The notes beneath the pieces are model-generated. The model was given only the letters and a program-made list of their open reading frames with translations. It did not search any database and was not told where the DNA came from. DNA of 64,000 nucleotides from an uncultured Oscillospiraceae bacterium (lineage in GTDB: Bacteria > Bacillota > Clostridia > Oscillospirales > Acutalibacteraceae), in contig UQQT01000009.1 in the NCBI GenBank assembly GCA_900543395.1, positions 1 through 64,000 on the forward strand, read 5' to 3'. This document shows positions 1 through 7,998 of the stretch, one piece after another. The position numbers and the translations under genes are program-made. Within the stretch, counting starts at the first letter, position 1. Every line of letters starts with the position of its first letter.

Positions 1-3
1 CGC

Positions 4-37
4 AAATGCCCCGAAATCATCAGGTTTCGGGGCATTT
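4..37. terminator. Perfect 13-bp hairpin, orientation unclear
   Basis: Arms 4-16 and 25-37 are perfect reverse complements around an 8-base loop, with a GC-rich core. An A-run follows at 42-48 on the plus strand. This is the size of an intrinsic terminator, but neither side carries a clean T-run, so its direction is not assigned. It probably belongs to a gene outside the window. Confidence 0.5.
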
Positions 38-149
38 CATTAAAAAAATCAAAATATGTTTGCAAGTGATCAATAAAAAACTTTTTTCTGATATAACAAA
101 ACATAACGTGTCTTTAAGGCGTGGTTCAGGTGCTTTATCGACAGGCTGC

Positions 150-189
150 GGCAAAAGGCACGCGGATGTTACTCCGCGTGCCTTTTGCC
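150..189 (-). terminator. Long hairpin downstream of the HIRAN gene
   Basis: Arms 150-166 and 173-189 are a perfect 17-bp inverted repeat with a 6-base loop. It lies 38 bases past the stop of the minus-strand HIRAN gene and is the obvious candidate for its 3' end. The poly-U tract is weak on both strands. Confidence 0.55.
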
Positions 190-226
190 TGTTTGGAAGT
201 GTATGTATAAATTCGGTGATGTCTTA

Positions 227-574
227 TTAAAAACGTAAAACCGATTCGCGTTTTACTCTTATTTTGGCGGGCTTCGGCTGTAAAACGTCGACCGAGCAGA
301 CAACGCCCCTGTCCGTTACATAGCAGACCTCCGCGTAAATCGAGTCGGGAATCTTATCGTAAAGCCTGCCTGCGGAATAGCACTCGCCGAGTACGGTTTT
401 CGGAGAATTTGCGACGTAGCCTATCGTTCCGAGTCCCGGCAGTTCGGCTTTAATTGCCTCTGTGTCAAATTCGTTATCGGGTTCTTTCGTAAGTTTAATT
501 CTCATATTCGGTTCGAGAAAATCGGAGCCGTATCTGAATTGAAGTCCGGTTATGGTTACGTAAAATAAATTCAT
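227..574 (-). CDS. HIRAN-domain protein (115 aa)
   Basis: A small protein that is essentially a single HIRAN domain, a beta-barrel fold found alone or fused to helicases and nucleases and linked to binding of DNA ends. Family features visible are an EP-x-NEFD segment near residues 37-43, the AI that follows, and IGYVAN near residue 58. The start was set at the ATG at 574 because AGGGAGGA lies five bases upstream; a longer reading frame to 604 has no ribosome site. It stands alone, diverging from the LysR gene. No catalytic domain is attached, so its role (DNA-binding accessory or regulator) is inferred from the family only. Confidence 0.7.
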   Translation of the reverse strand: MNLFYVTITGLQFRYGSDFLEPNMRIKLTKEPDNEFDTEAIKAELPGLGTIGYVANSPKTVLGECYSAGRLYDKIPDSIYAEVCYVTDRGVVCSVDVLQPKPAKIRVKRESVLRF

Positions 575-719
575 GTTTATTCCTCCCTTTCGTTCTGAAT
601 ACATTGTATCATATTCATAGTGTAAAAATCCTCCCTTTGCTCGTTTGATATAAAAAATATTGACGGATTCGTCGATATAAAGTATAATTTAATAAATCGA
701 TTATGCGGAGGGTAAGAGT

Positions 720-1640
720 ATGACAATTCAGCAGATCCGTTACGCTATCGTAATCGCGCAGACGGGGTCGATGAACAAGGCGGCGGAAAAGCTGTATATT
801 ACCCAGCCGTCGCTCACAGGCGCAGTCAGGGAGCTTGAAAAGGAACTCGGAATCACGATATTTTACAGAAGCGGACGCGGAGTTTCTCTTACAAACGACG
901 GACAGGAATTTTTGATGTATGCCCGTCAGGTCTATTATCAGTACGAATCTCTCGAAGAGCGTTATTCCGGCGGACATGAATTAAAAAAGAAGTTCGGAGT
1001 TTCAACGCAGCACTATTCGTTCGCTGTTAAGGCGTTCGTTGAAACAGTAAAGAATTTCGATTCGAAAAAATACGAATTCGCGATAAGAGAGGATAAGACA
1101 AAAGAGGTTATCGAGGACGTCAGAACGTTAAGAAGCGAAATCGGTATTATTTATTTAAGCGATTTTAACAGAAGCGTTATTACGAAAATATTGAAATCGA
1201 ACGAGCTTAAATTTAAAAAACTGATTGCGTGCAATACGTATGTTTACATGTGGAAGGATCATCCGCTTGCTCATAAAAAGTCGATTTCAGCCGACGACCT
1301 GAAAGATTATCCGTGTCTTACGTTCGAACAGGGCGTCGACAGCTCGTTTTACTTTGCCGAGGAAATATTCAGCACGGTGGAATTTCCCCGTACCATTAAA
1401 GCGAACGACCGTGCGACAATGCTTAATTTGATGGTAGGACTTAACGGTTTTACGCTGTGCTCGGGCATTATATGCGAGGAGCTAAACGGCGGTGATTATG
1501 TTGCGGTTCCTTTTGAGAGCGAGGAGGACGGCGTTATGGAGATAGGCTATATAATGCGTAACGATCAGATACCGTCGGAAATCGGTAAACTGTATATCGA
1601 AAACATAGAAGCGTACTTAAATAAGTGCATACAGTTATAA
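720..1640 (+). CDS. LysR-family transcriptional regulator
   Basis: A 306-residue LysR-type regulator. Residues 1-60 are the winged HTH, with the typical TGSMNKAAEKLYITQPSLT recognition region. Residues about 85-300 form the periplasmic-binding-like effector domain. The ribosome site GGAGGG lies just upstream of the ATG. It is followed after 224 bases by the methionine-type ABC operon on the same strand, which starts from its own promoter (1675-1703). By LysR convention it may control that operon, but no binding site was identified and the effector is unknown. Confidence 0.85.
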   Translation: MTIQQIRYAIVIAQTGSMNKAAEKLYITQPSLTGAVRELEKELGITIFYRSGRGVSLTNDGQEFLMYARQVYYQYESLEERYSGGHELKKKFGVSTQHYSFAVKAFVETVKNFDSKKYEFAIREDKTKEVIEDVRTLRSEIGIIYLSDFNRSVITKILKSNELKFKKLIACNTYVYMWKDHPLAHKKSISADDLKDYPCLTFEQGVDSSFYFAEEIFSTVEFPRTIKANDRATMLNLMVGLNGFTLCSGIICEELNGGDYVAVPFESEEDGVMEIGYIMRNDQIPSEIGKLYIENIEAYLNKCIQL

Positions 1641-1674
1641 CTATAACCTATAACCTACTATTTATATATGGTAT

Positions 1675-1703
1675 TTGACATTCTGTGCGTTATGGATTAT
1701 AAT
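1675..1703 (+). promoter_or_regulatory. Sigma-A promoter of the permuted-MetQ operon
   Basis: A consensus TTGACA at 1675-1680 and TATAAT at 1698-1703 are separated by exactly 17 bases. Transcription would start near 1710, upstream of a 19-codon leader ORF and about 155 bases before the transporter genes. It is one of the strongest promoters in the window. Confidence 0.85.
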
Positions 1704-1735
1704 GACATACGTCAGATGAAGGAGGTAAACATATT

Positions 1736-1795
1736 ATGAAGTTTACGTTTAAAGAACGAATGTGCAATTACGTTTGGTTCACAAAGCGAATGTGA
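1736..1795 (+). CDS. 19-codon leader ORF before the MetQ-like gene
   Basis: ATG at 1736 is preceded by AAGGAGGT at 1720-1727 with good spacing, so it should be translated well. The product has 19 residues, MKFTFKERMCNYVWFTKRM. Three Met codons (positions 1, 9, 19), one Cys and one Trp are present, and the last sense codon is Met. A direct repeat, cgaatgtg, occurs at 1757-1764 and 1787-1794. Its position in a 150-base leader ahead of a methionine-type transporter suggests translation-dependent control, but no terminator hairpin was found between it and the next gene. A constitutive small peptide or a chance ORF cannot be excluded. Confidence 0.55.
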   Translation: MKFTFKERMCNYVWFTKRM

Positions 1796-1864
1796 TTATA
1801 TATCAGCACTCGGTTATTACTTTATTAATGTTTGCATCTTGATTAAAGAAAGGTTGAATTAAAA

Positions 1865-2752
1865 ATGAAAAAATTTGCTGCATTACTTTTATCGGTAATT
1901 CTTGTACTTGCCGTATTTGCGGGCTGTTCGGTTAAGAAAGGCGATGAAAGCTCCACCGGAGACGCCGCCGCTTCTTCAAAATCGTCGATAACCATCGCCG
2001 TTCCCAATGACGCCACCAACGAGGCGAGAGCTCTTCTTCTTCTCCAGGAAAAAGGTTACATAAAGCTTAAAGACGGCGCCGGCGTAACCGCAACGATCAA
2101 CGATATTGCAGAGAATCCTCATAACATCAAGTTCAATGAGGTTGAGGCTGCACAGATTCCCAATGTTTTAAAAGACGTTGACTATGCTGTTATCAATTCT
2201 AACTACGCTATCGAGGCGGGACTTAACCCCGTAAAGGATTCTCTTGCAATCGAGAACTCCGCTTCCGAGTACGTTAATATCCTCGCAGTAAAAGAGGGTA
2301 ACGAGAACACCGATTCAATCAAGGCTCTTAAAGCCGCTCTCGAGAGTAAAAAGGTTGCCGACTTCATTACCGAAAAATATGCGGGTTCTGTTGTAAGCGT
2401 TGTCGAGAATCCCGGAGACGGATATGATTCAAGCGTAAATTATGACGCGCTTAAGGGTAAGACTGTTTCCGTAGCCGCCTCCCCCGCGCCTCACGCAGAG
2501 ATTCTCGCAGTAGCAAAGGAAATTCTCGCGGCTAAGGGCATCACCCTTGACATAAAGGAGTTCACCGACTATGTACAGCCCAACAATGTCGTTGAGGCGG
2601 GCGAGGTAGACGCTAACTACTTCCAGCACATTCCTTACCTTGATGATTTCAACAAGGAGAACGGAACTCACATTGTGAACGCTTGTGCAGTTCACGTTGA
2701 GCCCATGGGACTTTACGGCGGTAAGCAGACGAGTCTTGACGCTATTAAGTAA
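1865..2752 (+). CDS. Circularly permuted MetQ/NlpA substrate-binding lipoprotein
   Basis: A 295-residue lipoprotein: signal peptide and lipobox LAVFAGC (Cys20), then a Ser/Ala linker to about residue 42. The mature domain is clearly of the MetQ/NlpA family, which captures D/L-methionine or related ligands for a MetNI transporter. However, the segments are in swapped order. The first half (about 43-180: AVPNDATNEARALLLL, then DYAVINSNYA and AGLNP) corresponds to the C-terminal half of normal MetQ. The second half (about 195-295: SPAPHAEIL, FTDYVQPN, DANYFQHIPYL, HVEPMGLY) corresponds to the normal N-terminal half. The gene ends in SLDAIK, where a normal protein would run on into the segment found here at the front. 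It is followed by metN and metI, so it is presumably functional. Confidence 0.9.
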   Translation: MKKFAALLLSVILVLAVFAGCSVKKGDESSTGDAAASSKSSITIAVPNDATNEARALLLLQEKGYIKLKDGAGVTATINDIAENPHNIKFNEVEAAQIPNVLKDVDYAVINSNYAIEAGLNPVKDSLAIENSASEYVNILAVKEGNENTDSIKALKAALESKKVADFITEKYAGSVVSVVENPGDGYDSSVNYDALKGKTVSVAASPAPHAEILAVAKEILAAKGITLDIKEFTDYVQPNNVVEAGEVDANYFQHIPYLDDFNKENGTHIVNACAVHVEPMGLYGGKQTSLDAIK

Positions 2753-2770
2753 CATATAAAAAACAATATA

Positions 2771-2802
2771 AAATAACGCTGACCTTGCCGTCGGCGTTAT
2801 TT
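2771..2802 (+). terminator. Intra-operon hairpin between binding protein and ATPase
   Basis: Arms 2771-2783 and 2790-2802 form a 13-bp stem with one G-U pair, followed by a short T-rich stretch. It lies between metQ and metN. It probably acts as a leaky terminator or 3' stabiliser that keeps the binding protein more abundant than the transporter core. No separate promoter for metN was recognised. Confidence 0.65.
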
Positions 2803-2823
2803 TGACAGACGGGATTTATAATT

Positions 2824-3828
2824 ATGATTGAAATTAAAAACTTATCAAAAACATTCTCCGTATCCGACGGACAGGTCGAGGCGTTAAAAAATATCAATCT
2901 TACGATAAACGACGGTGATATCTACGGAATTATCGGAATGTCCGGCGCGGGCAAAAGCACGCTGGTAAGATGTATCAATATGCTTGAAAGACCGACAGAA
3001 GGCTCGATTTTTATCGACGGCGTGGACATGAGCACTCTTACTCCGAAGGAGCTTAGAAACGAGAGACGGAATATTACTATGATATTCCAGGGCTTTAATC
3101 TGCTCATGCAGAGAAACTGCCTTAAAAACGTCTGCTTCCCGCTCGAACTCGCTGGTGTAAAAAAGGCGGAGGCACAGAAAAGAGCCGCCGAACTTTTAGA
3201 TATTGTAGGACTGGGCGATAAGCTTAAAAGCTATCCCGCACAGCTGTCCGGCGGTCAGCAGCAGAGAGTAGCGATTGCGCGCGCTCTTGCAACGCGTCCG
3301 AAAATTCTTCTCTGCGACGAGGCGACGAGTGCGCTCGACCCGCAGACCACACAGTCGATTCTCTCTCTTATCAGAGAGCTTCACGATAAGCTCGGACTTA
3401 CCGTTATCGTCATAACGCATCAGATGAGCGTTGTCGAACAGATATGCACAAAGGTTGCGATTCTCGACCGCGGCGAGGTTGCCGAAATCGGCGACGTAAG
3501 CGAGGTATTCTCTTCTCCGAAATCGAAAGCCGCCAAGAGTCTTGTTTACCCCGAGGGCTTCGATTCGGACGTATTGCAGTCGTCGAACGGTACGGGCGTT
3601 ATCAGAGTCGTTTTCAACGGCGCGGAGGCTACGAACACGCCTCTCATCGCGCAGATGGCTATTGATATAAACGTTCCGGCGAGTATTCTGTATGCGTCGA
3701 CTAAGAGTATCGGCTCTAAAGCCTACGGTAACATGATGCTCGGCATACCCGGAGGCAGAGACGAAATGAACAAAGCCATGGAGTATTTAAAGAAAATGCC
3801 GGGTATCACGGTACAGGAGGCGAATTGA
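2824..3828 (+). CDS. metN: Methionine ABC transporter ATP-binding protein MetN
   Basis: A 334-residue ABC ATPase that powers uptake through MetI. Walker A is GMSGAGKST near residue 39, the signature is LSGGQQQRVAIARAL near residue 141, and Walker B is ILLCDEATSALD near residue 161, followed by the H-loop ITHQ. Residues about 255-334 form the C-terminal NIL domain, which in MetN-type transporters binds methionine and inhibits transport. The length is normal for MetN. It lies between the permuted binding protein and metI, with one base between its stop and the metI start. Confidence 0.9.
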   Translation: MIEIKNLSKTFSVSDGQVEALKNINLTINDGDIYGIIGMSGAGKSTLVRCINMLERPTEGSIFIDGVDMSTLTPKELRNERRNITMIFQGFNLLMQRNCLKNVCFPLELAGVKKAEAQKRAAELLDIVGLGDKLKSYPAQLSGGQQQRVAIARALATRPKILLCDEATSALDPQTTQSILSLIRELHDKLGLTVIVITHQMSVVEQICTKVAILDRGEVAEIGDVSEVFSSPKSKAAKSLVYPEGFDSDVLQSSNGTGVIRVVFNGAEATNTPLIAQMAIDINVPASILYASTKSIGSKAYGNMMLGIPGGRDEMNKAMEYLKKMPGITVQEAN

Positions 3829-3829
3829 T

Positions 3830-4540
3830 ATGTTTGACTATTTTAAATCCGATACGTTTTTAGATGCAATAGAGATAGTCAAAAGCTCGTTCCCTCTTGC
3901 AATTGTCGAAACAATTTACGTAACTCTTATTTCCACGTTATTCGCAATTATAATCGGTCTGCCCCTCGGAATAATTCTCGTTGCGGGCGAGGACGGAAAA
4001 ATTCTGAAAATACCTAAAGGCGTTCTCCATGTTATCAATGTTATAATAAACCTTTTGAGAAGCGTTCCGTTCCTCATACTTATGATACTCGTATTTCCTC
4101 TGACGCGTCTTATCGTCGGAACTGCTGTCGGAACCACGGCTTCGATTGTTCCTCTTGTTATCGCGTCGTTTCCGTTTATCGCAAGACTCGTAGAGAGCAG
4201 TTTAAGAGAGATTAATCCCAACATTATTGAGACTGCGCAGAGTATGGGCGCGTCGCCTTGGGAGATTATTATTAAAGTAATGCTTCCCGAGAGCGTTCCC
4301 TCGCTTATTTCCAATGCGACGATCGCCGTTACGACCATACTCGGATATTCGGCGATGAGCGGTATTATCGGCGGCGGCGGTCTCGGTAAAATCGCGATAA
4401 ACTACGGTTATTACAGATATAAATATCTTGTAATGGCACTTGCCGTTATATGCCTTATCGTTATTGTTCAGGTTTTCCAGAGCGTCGGTACGCAACTTGC
4501 GACGAGATGCGATAAGAGACTTAAAAACAGAAAAAAATAA
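3830..4540 (+). CDS. metI: Methionine ABC transporter permease MetI
   Basis: A 236-residue inner-membrane permease with five to six predicted membrane segments. It carries the EAA loop near residues 140-160 (ETAQSMGASPWEIIIKVMLPES), which contacts the ATPase. The start is one base after the metN stop and has GGAGG upstream, implying coupled translation. It forms a MetNI-type importer with the adjacent ATPase and the permuted MetQ. The substrate is probably methionine or a derivative by family; the non-standard operon partners leave room for another ligand. Confidence 0.88.
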   Translation: MFDYFKSDTFLDAIEIVKSSFPLAIVETIYVTLISTLFAIIIGLPLGIILVAGEDGKILKIPKGVLHVINVIINLLRSVPFLILMILVFPLTRLIVGTAVGTTASIVPLVIASFPFIARLVESSLREINPNIIETAQSMGASPWEIIIKVMLPESVPSLISNATIAVTTILGYSAMSGIIGGGGLGKIAINYGYYRYKYLVMALAVICLIVIVQVFQSVGTQLATRCDKRLKNRKK

Positions 4541-4564
4541 TTTAATATAAAAGGAGCTTCTTTT

Positions 4565-5110
4565 ATGGGTTTTTCTATACCTATGACGGACTATGAATCC
4601 GCAAGCGATGAGGTCAAAAGAGAATATGACGACCAGATAGCAAAGCACGGCAGAATCACGAACATGAAGCGCACGCTTCTTCATTCGGTTCCCGCATTCA
4701 AGGCTTATATGGAGTGGTACACGCTCTACGATCTTCTCGTACCCGTTATCGGAGAGAGAGCTGTCTCTCTTTATTCGTACGCTGTTTCAAAGGGCAATGA
4801 GTGCCTTATCTGCTCGACGTTTTTCAGAAAAATTCTTATCGATTCGGGCGACGACCCGGATAATCCGACTTTATCCGAGACGGAAACGCTGTTAATGGAT
4901 CTCGGCAGCGCGATATGCACCGATCCTCACAATATTCCCGACGAGATTTACGACGGGCTTAAAGCCAAATTCGACGACGAGCAGATAGTTCTGCTTCTCT
5001 CGTTTGCGGGAATTATGTACGCAACAAACCTTTTCAACACGATAGCCAAGGTTCCGCTTGACGAGGTTTTGTACAAATACCGTTCTGCAACAAATACGGA
5101 CGAAGAATAA
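4565..5110 (+). CDS. AhpD/carboxymuconolactone decarboxylase-like protein
   Basis: A 181-residue all-helical protein with the look of the AhpD/CMD fold. Residues about 35-85 hold the core motif region, where NECLICSTFF has two cysteines three residues apart, like the CxxC centre of AhpD-type thiol proteins; the usual later His is not evident. It has a good ribosome site (AAAAGGAG) and sits 24 bases after metI, followed 18 bases later by an SDR dehydrogenase. This suggests it processes something related to the transported ligand, or handles redox. The reaction is unknown. Confidence 0.6.
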   Translation: MGFSIPMTDYESASDEVKREYDDQIAKHGRITNMKRTLLHSVPAFKAYMEWYTLYDLLVPVIGERAVSLYSYAVSKGNECLICSTFFRKILIDSGDDPDNPTLSETETLLMDLGSAICTDPHNIPDEIYDGLKAKFDDEQIVLLLSFAGIMYATNLFNTIAKVPLDEVLYKYRSATNTDEE

Positions 5111-5128
5111 ATTTACGGGGGTTTTGTT

Positions 5129-5932
5129 ATGAAAGAATTTGAAAATAAAGTTGCATTTATAACAGGCGCGGCTCACGGACAGGGCAGAGCGTGTGCTCTC
5201 GCTTTAGCCGAGGAGGGCGCGGATATCGCCGCGTTCGACGTTGCTAAAAAAATCGAATATCCCGCATATGAATTCGGAACGAGCGACGAGTTAAAGAGTC
5301 TTAAAGAAGAGGTTGAGAAATTAGGCAGAAAATGCGTTATCTGCGCCGGCGACGTACGCGACGATAAATCCGTAACGGCAGCTGTGGAAAAGACGATTGC
5401 CGAGCTCGGAAAAATCGATATTCTTTTTAATAATGCGGGAATCTGCGCTTACGCAGAGGTCGATAAAATGACCGACGACGAGTGGAACGCAATGATAGAC
5501 ATAAACCTCAAGGGACCTTTCAACGTTACAAGACGCGTCGTTCCTTATATGAAAGAGAAAAAGAGCGGAGTTATCATCAATAACTCGTCCGTAATGGGTT
5601 TGAGAGGCGGAAACCGTCTTTCCCATTACACAGCTTCTAAGTGGGGACTTACCGGACTTACAAAGGCGTGGGCTATTGAGCTTGCTCCCTATAATATCAG
5701 AGTTGTAAGCATACATCCCACGGGCGTTAACACTCCCATGAACGACGGACTTGCCGCCATGGAGGGCATGACTCCTATCGAAATCGCAGAGCGTTCGGCG
5801 GGCAATCTTCTTCCCGTACCGTGGATTGAGCCTGAGGACGTTGCAAATCTCGTTAAGTTCCTTGCAAGCGATAAGGCGAGATACGCTACGGGCTCGCAGT
5901 TCGTTATAGACGCAGGACTTCTGAGTGTTTGA
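5129..5932 (+). CDS. SDR oxidoreductase of the mycofactocin-coupled/carveol dehydrogenase type
   Basis: A 267-residue NAD(P)-dependent short-chain dehydrogenase. It shows the glycine motif TGAAHGQG near residue 12, NNAG near residue 108, a catalytic Ser in NSSV, and YxxxK in YTASK. An extra segment between strand 2 and the DVRD motif (YPAYEFGTSDELKSL) and the later SIHPTGVNTPM match the subfamily often called mycofactocin-coupled SDR, where the nicotinamide is held tightly. No mycofactocin genes are in this window. It lies in the metQNI-like operon; its substrate is unknown. Confidence 0.78.
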   Translation: MKEFENKVAFITGAAHGQGRACALALAEEGADIAAFDVAKKIEYPAYEFGTSDELKSLKEEVEKLGRKCVICAGDVRDDKSVTAAVEKTIAELGKIDILFNNAGICAYAEVDKMTDDEWNAMIDINLKGPFNVTRRVVPYMKEKKSGVIINNSSVMGLRGGNRLSHYTASKWGLTGLTKAWAIELAPYNIRVVSIHPTGVNTPMNDGLAAMEGMTPIEIAERSAGNLLPVPWIEPEDVANLVKFLASDKARYATGSQFVIDAGLLSV

Positions 5933-5938
5933 TAAAGT

Positions 5939-6700
5939 ATGCTTAATCAGTTTTCAAGAACACAGCTTCTTTTCGGCGAAGAGGCTATGGAGAAGCTTAA
6001 GAATTCACGCGTCGCGGTTTTCGGAGTCGGGGGAGTCGGCGGTTATACCGTCGAGGCTCTCGTCCGCTCGGGCGTCGGGGCGATTGATATAGTGGACGAC
6101 GATAAGGTATGTCTTACTAATATCAACCGTCAGATAATCGCGTTAAGAAGCACCGTCGGCAGATATAAGGTCGACGTTGCCGAGGAGCGGATAAAGGACA
6201 TAAATCCCGACTGCACAGTATATAAGCACAGGATGTTTTACGTACCCGAAACGAGGGATCAATTCGATTTTTCGCAGTATGACTATGTTGTTGACGCTAT
6301 CGACACCGTCAGCGGAAAAATAGAGCTTGTTCTGCAGGCGACGGAGGCGGGCGTGCCGATAATCAGCTCTATGGGCGCGGGAAACAAGACAGATCCCACG
6401 GCTTTTAAGGTCGCGGATATTTATAAAACCTCCGTCTGCCCGCTTGCTAAGGTCATGCGGTATGAATTAAGGAAACGCGGAGTTAAGCATTTAAAGGTCG
6501 TTTACTCCGAGGAGTCTCCGATAAAGCCCGCGGACGATATGTCGTCGAGCTGCCGGGAGAACTGTATCTGTCCGCCCGGAACGCAGAGAAAATGTACGCA
6601 GAGAAGAGCGATACCCGGCTCGACTGCGTTCGTTCCGTCGGTTGTCGGGCTGATAATTGCCGGAGAGGTTGTAAAGGATTTAACGGGGGTTAAAGAATAA
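5939..6700 (+). CDS. tcdA: tRNA threonylcarbamoyladenosine dehydratase TcdA
   Basis: A 253-residue ThiF/E1-like ATP-dependent enzyme that cyclises t6A37 in tRNAs to ct6A. The nucleotide-binding motif GVGGVGGY lies at about residues 30-37. LTNINRQI and DAIDTVSGK are typical of the TcdA/CsdL branch, and a Cys-rich segment (SSCRENCICPPG) lies near residue 205. The length matches the family. It starts six bases after the SDR stop without an obvious ribosome site, so it is probably translationally coupled as the last gene of the operon. Functional linkage to the transporter is doubtful. Confidence 0.85.
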   Translation: MLNQFSRTQLLFGEEAMEKLKNSRVAVFGVGGVGGYTVEALVRSGVGAIDIVDDDKVCLTNINRQIIALRSTVGRYKVDVAEERIKDINPDCTVYKHRMFYVPETRDQFDFSQYDYVVDAIDTVSGKIELVLQATEAGVPIISSMGAGNKTDPTAFKVADIYKTSVCPLAKVMRYELRKRGVKHLKVVYSEESPIKPADDMSSSCRENCICPPGTQRKCTQRRAIPGSTAFVPSVVGLIIAGEVVKDLTGVKE

Positions 6701-6702
6701 AC

Positions 6703-6750
6703 AAATCTCCGAGGAAACTGCTGAATACAGAATTCCCGGAGATTTTCTAT
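6703..6750. terminator. Terminator between tcdA and the convergent epimerase gene
   Basis: Arms 6703-6711 and 6737-6745 pair (aaatctccg with its complement). A T-rich tract to 6756 makes it an intrinsic terminator for tcdA. Read on the other strand it is followed by a T-rich stretch too, so it may serve the convergent epimerase gene as well. Confidence 0.75.
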
Positions 6751-6844
6751 TTTTTATTAGAGTTAGGAAAGTTTATGTCAAATGTTGATACCTTACACTG
6801 AACAGCCTGTATTTGGAGGGTTGACTTTTGATACTTGCGTTTTT

Positions 6845-7894
6845 TTATTTTAAATAAAACTCTTTATACCATTTTGCAAATCTGCGAAGTCCGGTTCTCA
6901 AATCGGTCGAGGGTTTGAAATTATAGTCGCGTTCGAGCGCGGAAACGTCCGCATATGTTACGGGAACGTCGCCCGGCTGCATGGGGACTAACTCCTTATG
7001 CGATTCGAAATCGTAATCCTCAGGCAGAACGCCTGCTCTGACAAGCTCCTGCTGTAAAATCTCTACGAAAGTGAGCAGGTTTTCGGGGTTTGAATTTCCG
7101 ATATTGTAAACGGCGCAGGGAGGAACCGGCAGCCCGTCGTCACCCGTCTGTTTGTCCGGCGCGCCCTGCATAACGCGCTGAACTCCCTCGACAATATCGT
7201 CTACATACGTAAAATCACGTTTGCAGTTGCCGTAGTTGAATATTTTAATTGTCTCGCCGTTTATCAGCTTATTCGTGAATCCGAAATACGCCATATCGGG
7301 TCTGCCGGCGGGGCCGTAAACCGTGAAAAATCTCAGTCCCGTGCAGGGGATGTCATAGAGCTTTGAATATGCGTGAGCCATAAGCTCATTTGATTTTTTC
7401 GTAGCTGCGTAAAGCGAAACGGGGTTGTCAACCTTATCGTCGACGGAGTACGGCACTTTTTTATTTGATCCGTAAACGGACGAGCTCGATGCATAAACAA
7501 GATGCTCGGTCGGGTAATTCCGGCATGCTTCGAGAATATTGAAAAAGCCTACGAGATTGCTCGAAATGTACGCGTCGGGATTTGTTATCGAATAACGCAC
7601 GCCCGCCTGTGCGGCGAGGTTTACCGTAACCGACGGTCTGTACTCATCGAATACGTTTTCCACCGTTTCCTTATCGCTGATATCGCCTTTTATAAATATG
7701 AAATTGTCGAATTTCGAGAGAAGTGAAAGCCTGTATTCTTTAAGCTTTACATCGTAGTAATCGTTTAAGTTATCGAGTCCGACAACGCGGACAGAGTCAA
7801 AATCGGTCAGCAGTTTCATACATAAATTTGCTCCGATGAATCCCGCCGCTCCCGTGACGAGAACTGTTTTATTATTAAGGTCAATACGGCGCAT
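6845..7894 (-). CDS. NAD-dependent sugar-nucleotide epimerase (UDP-glucuronate 4-epimerase type)
   Basis: A 349-residue extended SDR. It has the NAD-binding GAAGFIG at residues 16-22, SSSSVYG near residue 137, the catalytic YAATK (Tyr and Lys) near residue 158, and RFFTVYGPAGRPDMA near residue 190, which is characteristic of UDP-glucuronate 4-epimerases. It would make UDP-galacturonate for surface polysaccharide. GalE or a dehydratase is less likely. The start is the second of two close ATGs, with GGAGG eight bases upstream. It is a single gene with no glycan cluster next to it. Confidence 0.82.
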   Translation of the reverse strand: MRRIDLNNKTVLVTGAAGFIGANLCMKLLTDFDSVRVVGLDNLNDYYDVKLKEYRLSLLSKFDNFIFIKGDISDKETVENVFDEYRPSVTVNLAAQAGVRYSITNPDAYISSNLVGFFNILEACRNYPTEHLVYASSSSVYGSNKKVPYSVDDKVDNPVSLYAATKKSNELMAHAYSKLYDIPCTGLRFFTVYGPAGRPDMAYFGFTNKLINGETIKIFNYGNCKRDFTYVDDIVEGVQRVMQGAPDKQTGDDGLPVPPCAVYNIGNSNPENLLTFVEILQQELVRAGVLPEDYDFESHKELVPMQPGDVPVTYADVSALERDYNFKPSTDLRTGLRRFAKWYKEFYLK

Positions 7895-7962
7895 TGCGCA
7901 TACCTCCGATTCGATTTTTTATGATAATATTTTACAACATAATTATAATCTATGCAAGAAGA

Positions 7963-7985
7963 AATCCCCGCATAAAACGGGGATT
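7963..7985 (-). terminator. Terminator of the M28 peptidase gene
   Basis: Arms 7963-7970 and 7978-7985 form an 8-bp GC-rich stem (aatccccg and its complement) 14 bases past the peptidase stop. A pyrimidine-rich tail follows on the minus strand. It also has T-runs on the plus side. Confidence 0.7.
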
Positions 7986-7998
7986 CTGTATTTTTTTA

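Noticed and set aside
615..977. Open frame of 120 codons antisense to the LysR gene
   Set aside because: It is the shadow of a well-supported LysR gene, with no ribosome site or family resemblance.
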